A DNA stretch of 55,280 bases from CBDUBH01 sp965365345. GTDB lineage: Bacteria; Bacteroidota; Ignavibacteria; Ignavibacteriales; SURF-24. The notes under the pieces are model-generated. The model was not told where the DNA came from. It saw nothing but the letters and a program-made list of their open reading frames with translations, and made no database searches. The stretch lies in assembly GCA_965365345.1 (NCBI GenBank), contig CBDUBH010000010.1:1-55280 (forward strand), written 5' to 3'. A program made the position numbers and the translations under genes. Positions 51,074 through 55,280 of the stretch are shown piece after piece (within the stretch, counting starts at the first letter, position 1; each line of letters starts with the position of its first letter).

Positions 51074-51436
51074 ATGTACAATAACGGAATGGCTTATAGA
51101 AAACCGGGACAAACGGGAAATCCGTATCTTGTTAAAGAAATTATGGAAGCTACACCGGAAAAATTACTTATTAAAATTTATGATTTTGCAATTTTGCATT
51201 GCCAAAAACAAGATTTGAGCAAAACAAATAATGCGCTTCAGGAATTGATCAAATCTCTTAATTTTGAAGATGAAAAAGCAAAAGAAATTTCTATCGGTCT
51301 ATTAAAATTATACCAGTTCGCCCAAGATCAAATGCGTAAAAGAAATTACGATATTGTACTTAAAATTTTAACCGATCTTCGCGAAACCTGGCTTCAGGTT
51401 TTTGAACAAACTAAAAATCAAAAAGTTGCGGGCTGA
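51074..51436 (+). CDS. fliS: Flagellin export chaperone FliS
   Basis: A 120-residue helical-bundle chaperone that binds the C-terminal helix of flagellin and prevents early polymerisation. YLVKEIMEATPEKLLIKIYDFAILHCQK is the typical N-terminal segment. The ATG at 51074 is preferred; a TTG at 51029 would start inside the flagellin terminator. Confidence 0.94.
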   Translation: MYNNGMAYRKPGQTGNPYLVKEIMEATPEKLLIKIYDFAILHCQKQDLSKTNNALQELIKSLNFEDEKAKEISIGLLKLYQFAQDQMRKRNYDIVLKILTDLRETWLQVFEQTKNQKVAG

Positions 51437-51457
51437 TTTTTATAAAGGAATTATGCC

Positions 51458-53245
51458 ATGTCATACGATCTTTTAACAACATCCGGAATTAATTCATTTA
51501 TTAATTCCTATAAATATGCTGAACAAAGCAAGCTGATAAGTCCTTTAAATATTCGTAAATCGAAATATCAAAGCTTATCTTCTGCCTGGAAAGAAGTAAA
51601 TACCAAATTATCTGCTTTAAAAACAATTCTTTCTGATTTTAAATCCACAGGAACAGATTCAATTTTCGGAATGAAAAGTGCCGCTTCTTCCAATACAAAT
51701 TTTATTAATGCTACTGCAAATATGTCGGCAACTTCCGGCTCATTTGCAATGCGCGTTAGTCAACTGGCAAAAAGTGATGTTGTTGTTTCAAATGATCTTG
51801 ATTCAGAAATCGTAAACGGAATTTCCGGAACACATAGTTTTGTTGTAAAGACCGGTGACGGTAAAGGCGGAGAATTTGTTAGTAATATCAGTGTTGATCT
51901 TTTGGCAACCGATACAAATAAATCCATTACCGAAAAAATTCAGAACGCTATTAATAAAGATAAAGCAATTGTAAATTCATCTTTGAAAAGTTCGACCGAT
52001 ACTTTTTCGGGAGTCGGAACTTTCAAAGTTAATTTAAATGGAACCGAAACTTCAATCGATTATGATTATTCTGCGGGAATGACTTACGATGAAGTTATGG
52101 ATGATCTTGTCTCAAAATTGAATTCAAATGTAAAAGGAATTACTGCGGAAAAAGTTGTTGAAAACGGAAATGTTGGATTTAAAATTACCGTTAACGATTC
52201 CGCAAATTACATTTCAATTGATCAAACTTCAGATACCGGAACGCTTTTAAGCAATTCTGAAATGAATTTAAACGTTATAAAAGAAAAAGCCGCTTCAGGA
52301 ATGATCACGGCTTCGTCTTTCTCTGCAATCAGCGGAAAATCGCAATTATCGTTAACTGCAAAATCTTCAGGGTTGGATAACAGAATTACGGAAATAAGCG
52401 ATGCCGCAGGAAGTTCGGTTTTAACAGCATTGGGATTAAACCTCGGAACTTCGCGCACATCTTTTGATCAATCAACTTCGCCGAATACTGCAGGATTTTT
52501 ATACGCTGATATTTCACAGGAAAACAATTTACTAAACGCAAAATTTGATTTTAACGGAATAAATATTCAAAGAAATTCAAATTCAGTTTCGGATCTTGTT
52601 AGCGGCGTTACTTTTGATCTTAAATCCGTAATGAAAGAAACAGATTCGGAAGTTAGCGTAACGGTAAATAATGATACTGCGGGAATTAAAAAGAAAATCG
52701 AAGAATTTGTAGATAAATTCAATCAAGTTTATACTTTTGTAAAAGGCAAAAGTACAACTGATAAAGTTGCAGGACGCGGAATTTTTGTAAGTGAAGCTTC
52801 TGCGGGCTCTTTATTAAGTTCGCTTTCGCAAAATATTTTCAAAGAAGTTGATGGTGTAACCGGCGATTATAAATCATTAAATCAGATCGGAATTTCCTTT
52901 GATCCTGTTAGCGGTTTGAAAATTTCAGACAGTTCAAAATTAGAAAAAGCACTTTCGGAAAATGTAAATAATGTTGCCGAAATTTTTAATTCCGAAAACG
53001 GAATTGCAAATCAACTTTATTCAAGTATGGAAAATTTTCTCGGCGCAAGCGGAGTAATTACAAAACTTCAATCATCTTATGATAGTTTTGTAAAAGATAT
53101 TTCGGATAAAGTTACTTCAACTAATACAAGAATTGATAAGCGCGCTGATGTTTTACGCAAGCAATACGAACAAATGCAAATGCAGTTAGCATCTTTAATG
53201 TCTGCGCAAAGTTTATTCATGCCGATTGATCAAGGATATTTCTAA
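51458..53245 (+). CDS. fliD: Flagellar filament cap protein FliD
   Basis: A 595-residue capping protein that folds exported flagellin at the filament tip. It has the N-terminal D0 domain (TTSGINSFINSYKYAEQSKL), FliD_N (SFAMRVSQLAKSDVVVS), a central variable region and the C-terminal FliD_C coiled coil (FVDKFNQVYTFVKG ... RIDKRADVLRKQYEQMQMQLASLMS). It begins 21 bases after fliS behind aaagga. The next gene starts four bases after its stop. Confidence 0.95.
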   Translation: MSYDLLTTSGINSFINSYKYAEQSKLISPLNIRKSKYQSLSSAWKEVNTKLSALKTILSDFKSTGTDSIFGMKSAASSNTNFINATANMSATSGSFAMRVSQLAKSDVVVSNDLDSEIVNGISGTHSFVVKTGDGKGGEFVSNISVDLLATDTNKSITEKIQNAINKDKAIVNSSLKSSTDTFSGVGTFKVNLNGTETSIDYDYSAGMTYDEVMDDLVSKLNSNVKGITAEKVVENGNVGFKITVNDSANYISIDQTSDTGTLLSNSEMNLNVIKEKAASGMITASSFSAISGKSQLSLTAKSSGLDNRITEISDAAGSSVLTALGLNLGTSRTSFDQSTSPNTAGFLYADISQENNLLNAKFDFNGINIQRNSNSVSDLVSGVTFDLKSVMKETDSEVSVTVNNDTAGIKKKIEEFVDKFNQVYTFVKGKSTTDKVAGRGIFVSEASAGSLLSSLSQNIFKEVDGVTGDYKSLNQIGISFDPVSGLKISDSSKLEKALSENVNNVAEIFNSENGIANQLYSSMENFLGASGVITKLQSSYDSFVKDISDKVTSTNTRIDKRADVLRKQYEQMQMQLASLMSAQSLFMPIDQGYF

Positions 53246-53249
53246 AATT

Positions 53250-53576
53250 ATGTTAGAAGCAAAAATCCAAAATATCAAAAATGAATTTGTGAAAATTAAT
53301 TCTCTGCTTGAAAATTATTCCGGTGAAAATTTTGATGAAGTTATTTCTGAAATTGAAAGCTCAGCGAAAAAAATGAATTCTATTAAAAATGAATTGACCG
53401 CTCAATATCCAAATTCAGAATTGAAAAAGTTTAATGTTGAATTTCAAACTTTAATTAAACAAATTAATAATAAGTTCGATAATATTATAGATGGCGTCAA
53501 GTTAAGTCAGGCAGAAATTTCAAAGGAGCTTGCTAATTTGAACAATCAAAAAAAAATAACAGCTTATAATAGGTGA
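53250..53576 (+). CDS. Small coiled-coil protein, probable FliT-like flagellar chaperone
   Basis: A 108-residue all-helical protein with no signal. The ATG at 53250 lies four bases after fliD; an earlier TTG overlaps the end of fliD. Position directly behind fliD is where FliT, the FliD export chaperone, is usually encoded, and the size and helical content fit. Sequence similarity is too weak to be sure. Confidence 0.6.
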   Translation: MLEAKIQNIKNEFVKINSLLENYSGENFDEVISEIESSAKKMNSIKNELTAQYPNSELKKFNVEFQTLIKQINNKFDNIIDGVKLSQAEISKELANLNNQKKITAYNR

Positions 53577-53580
53577 AAAA

Positions 53581-53832
53581 TTGAATAACAAAGGTATTTC
53601 AAATAACGGCTATATTCAAAATTCTTATGATTTGAATAAAGCTAAAAATGCACCTGCTGAAAAATCTGAAAAGAAAGATAAAATCGAAATCTCCGCCGAA
53701 GCAAAAGTTAAGCAATCAAGCGGAAAAGATCTTGCTGCAATTGCGCAAAAGATTAAAGACGGATTTTATAATTCTGATTTTGTAATAAACAAAACAGCAG
53801 ATGCAATTCTTAAAGAAATTAATGCGGCATAG
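53581..53832 (+). CDS. flgM: Anti-sigma-28 factor FlgM
   Basis: 83 residues. The N-terminal half is disordered and Asn/Lys-rich. DKIEISAEAKVKQSS followed by IAQKIKDGFYNSDFVINKTADAILKEI is the FlgM signature that wraps sigma-28. The start is TTG at 53581 with AGGTGA overlapping the previous stop, so it is translationally linked. FlgM is exported when the hook is complete, releasing sigma-28 to read the two promoters in this window. Its position in the late operon itself gives negative feedback. Confidence 0.88.
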   Translation: MNNKGISNNGYIQNSYDLNKAKNAPAEKSEKKDKIEISAEAKVKQSSGKDLAAIAQKIKDGFYNSDFVINKTADAILKEINAA

Positions 53833-53875
53833 TTAAAGTTTAGGGCAATTTTACGCTTTTTGCCGCATTTTTTTA
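53821..53875 (+). terminator. Terminator of the flagellin-flgM block
   Basis: AATGCGGCA (53821-53829) pairs with TGCCGCATT (53861-53869), followed by seven or more T. The 5' arm overlaps the flgM stop codon, and the loop has a small inner pairing. Confidence 0.8.
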
Positions 53876-54013
53876 GTTTTCTTTTCCATTTTCCCAAATA
53901 AAATCATTTAAATAATATTTCAGATTTGCATATTATTGTTAATTTGGCTAAAATTATTATCATTATACTAATAGAATAATTTTTTCTTTTAAATTTTTGG
54001 CCAATCTTTAATA

Positions 54014-54703
54014 ATGATTCATGATGATATTCAAAATAATAAACTGCAGATTTTAGGTAAACTTGCCGCCTCATTGGCACATGAAATTCGCAACCCGCTT
54101 TCGGCAATAAAATTGCATCTTGAGTTTATTAAAATGTCTGATATGCAGGATGAAGTTCAGGAATCCGTTGAAGCTTGTCTGCAGGCAACCGATAGAATTC
54201 AGGATCTTATTGAATCAACTCTTGATTTTTCACGCTCTTCTTTAAATGATTCATCTTTCCAATCTTTAAATGACGTTGCACTTTTGGCTTATGATATTAT
54301 GAATCCAAAAGCAAAAGTTTTGAACGTCCGCTTAGAAAAAGAACTTCAGGAAAACATTCCGAATATTCAATTCAACAAAAATAAAATTCTTCAGGTAATT
54401 CTAAATCTTGTTACAAATGCTTTTGATGCCGTTAGCAAACACGGAACGGTTAAGATAAAAACTTACGATGAAAAAATTGATGATAAAGAATATTTGACTT
54501 TGGAAATTGAAGATAACGGTCATGGAATTTCCGAAGATGATAAGCATAAAATTTTTAATGATTTTTATACAAATAAATCTCACGGCACGGGGCTTGGTTT
54601 AAGCGTTTGTAAAATGATCTTGAACGATTACAATGCCGATATGAATTTTGAAACTGAACCGGGGAAAGGCACCAAATTTTTCGTAAGATTTAATCCAAAA
54701 TAA
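54014..54703 (+). CDS. NtrB-like soluble histidine kinase
   Basis: A 229-residue kinase core only: HisKA with phosphorylated His23 in LAASLAHEIRNPLSAIKLHLEFI and HATPase with LNLVTNAFDAVS, DNGHGIS and GTGLGLSVCKM. The AHEIRNPL box is the NtrB/AtoS subclass. No sensor domain precedes it, and the short MIHDD start is the only option seen. It is followed after 13 bases by its likely partner, an NtrC-type regulator. Confidence 0.92.
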   Translation: MIHDDIQNNKLQILGKLAASLAHEIRNPLSAIKLHLEFIKMSDMQDEVQESVEACLQATDRIQDLIESTLDFSRSSLNDSSFQSLNDVALLAYDIMNPKAKVLNVRLEKELQENIPNIQFNKNKILQVILNLVTNAFDAVSKHGTVKIKTYDEKIDDKEYLTLEIEDNGHGISEDDKHKIFNDFYTNKSHGTGLGLSVCKMILNDYNADMNFETEPGKGTKFFVRFNPK

Positions 54704-54716
54704 TTCCGGTGAAATT

Positions 54717-55280
54717 ATGACAATGAACATTCTAATAGTTGATGATGATAATCTTATCTGCATGTCATTAAAAAAAGTGCTCACTAAAATGGGTTACAAT
54801 GTTGAAACCTGCATGGAAGGCGAAAGAGTTATTAGCAAAGTGGTTGAATTTCAGCCGGATGTAATTCTTTTGGATATTTATCTTACAAGCCACAATGGTT
54901 TGGATATTTTAAAAGATCTCAGAAAAGAATTTTTCCACGTTCCCGTAATTATGATTACCGGATATTCCGATGTAAAAATTGCGGTTTCTGCAATGAAATC
55001 AGGCGCGTTCGATTTTCTGCTTAAACCGATTGATATGGAACAGCTTCAAGTGGTTTTGGAAAGAGTTCAGGAGCATTTAAAATTAAAAAATGAAGCTGAA
55101 AAATTTCACTCGATAATTGCCGAAGATGAAATTACGCGAGATTATTTCGGTAAAAGTAAAAATATTGTTCGCGTATTAAATCAAGTTGAAAAACTTGCGC
55201 AAACCGATACAACAATTTTACTTGAAGGTGAAAGCGGAGTAGGGAAAGAAGTTTTTGCGAAATTCATTCATCAAAACAGT
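54717..55280 (+). CDS. NtrC-family sigma-54-dependent response regulator (partial, runs off the window)
   Basis: 188 residues are visible. The receiver domain has the acidic pocket DDD (9-11), phosphoacceptor Asp53 in VILLDIYL, the Thr in MITGYS and the Lys in LLKPID. The linker leads into the AAA+ domain, cut off just after the Walker A motif GESGVGKE (about 170-177). Such regulators activate sigma-54 promoters. Next to the flagellar block it recalls FlrBC/FleSR/FlgSR, which switch on middle flagellar genes. Either ATG 54717 or 54723 may start it; ccggtga precedes the first. Confidence 0.93.
   Translation, partial: MTMNILIVDDDNLICMSLKKVLTKMGYNVETCMEGERVISKVVEFQPDVILLDIYLTSHNGLDILKDLRKEFFHVPVIMITGYSDVKIAVSAMKSGAFDFLLKPIDMEQLQVVLERVQEHLKLKNEAEKFHSIIAEDEITRDYFGKSKNIVRVLNQVEKLAQTDTTILLEGESGVGKEVFAKFIHQNS

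Overview
The window looks like a chromosomal segment of a flagellated, curli-producing member of the Bacteroidota/Ignavibacteria side of the FCB group; this is an inference. It is strongly AT-rich. It carries the Bacteroidota-type three-subunit succinate dehydrogenase/fumarate reductase (sdhCAB) and curlin-repeat genes. The single tRNA is preceded by a Bacteroidota-style promoter (TTG about 21 nt before TATATTTG). It also has flagellin, FliS, FliD and FlgM, which are uncommon in Bacteroidota proper but known in Ignavibacteria. Many genes still show Shine-Dalgarno sequences. I see no insertion sequence, prophage, CRISPR array or rRNA.

Layout. (1) 1-3500: the end of an outer-membrane protein, then three secreted curlin-repeat proteins. 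(2) 3500-10500: a TolB-like lipoprotein, a Ddl-like ATP-grasp ligase divergent from a C39-like papain-fold protein, an isochorismatase-family hydrolase and the tail-specific protease Prc. (3) 10600-15900: two tiny overlapping ORFs, a polytopic membrane protein, a structured non-coding stretch and sdhCAB. (4) 15900-21600: a very acidic 815-residue protein, the ribosome-assembly GTPase Obg, an orphan FecCD/BtuC-type permease, a split small gene, tRNA-Met(CAT) and secG. (5) 21700-30240: DacB and a LOG-family protein, then a long minus-strand run: MASE3 histidine kinase, M14 carboxypeptidase, ECF sigma factor, its probable anti-sigma factor, UspA, a zinc-ribbon protein and ribosomal protein S21. 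(6) 30400-33600: an apparent envelope-stress cluster of small proteins (two lmo0937-type peptides, an acidic exported protein, a YtxH protein). (7) 33800-39700: an OmpA-like protein with calcium-binding TSP3 repeats, an MBL hydrolase, an SDR, a PAP2 phosphatase, a soluble histidine kinase and an ArsC-like protein, with intergenic gaps full of interspersed hairpin repeats. (8) 39700-55280: a flagellar late-gene block.

The most interesting region is the last. Two near-perfect sigma-28 promoters (TAAA-N15-CGATAA type) lie at 39765-39791 and 50054-50080. The second drives flagellin. The first drives an unknown 617-residue membrane/coiled-coil protein, which is followed by a 2150-residue protein joining a radical SAM/SPASM module, three GT-B glycosyltransferase modules, one GT-A (GT2) module and three C-terminal TPR modules. 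Next comes a second GT2-TPR protein, then flagellin-fliS-fliD-(FliT-like)-flgM and an NtrB/NtrC-like pair. I infer a flagellin (or flagellum-linked surface) glycosylation system in which TPR domains recruit the acceptor, analogous to the TPR-glycosyltransferase FlmG of Caulobacter. Base composition by eye suggests the catalytic part of the giant gene was acquired from elsewhere and joined to native TPR sequence.
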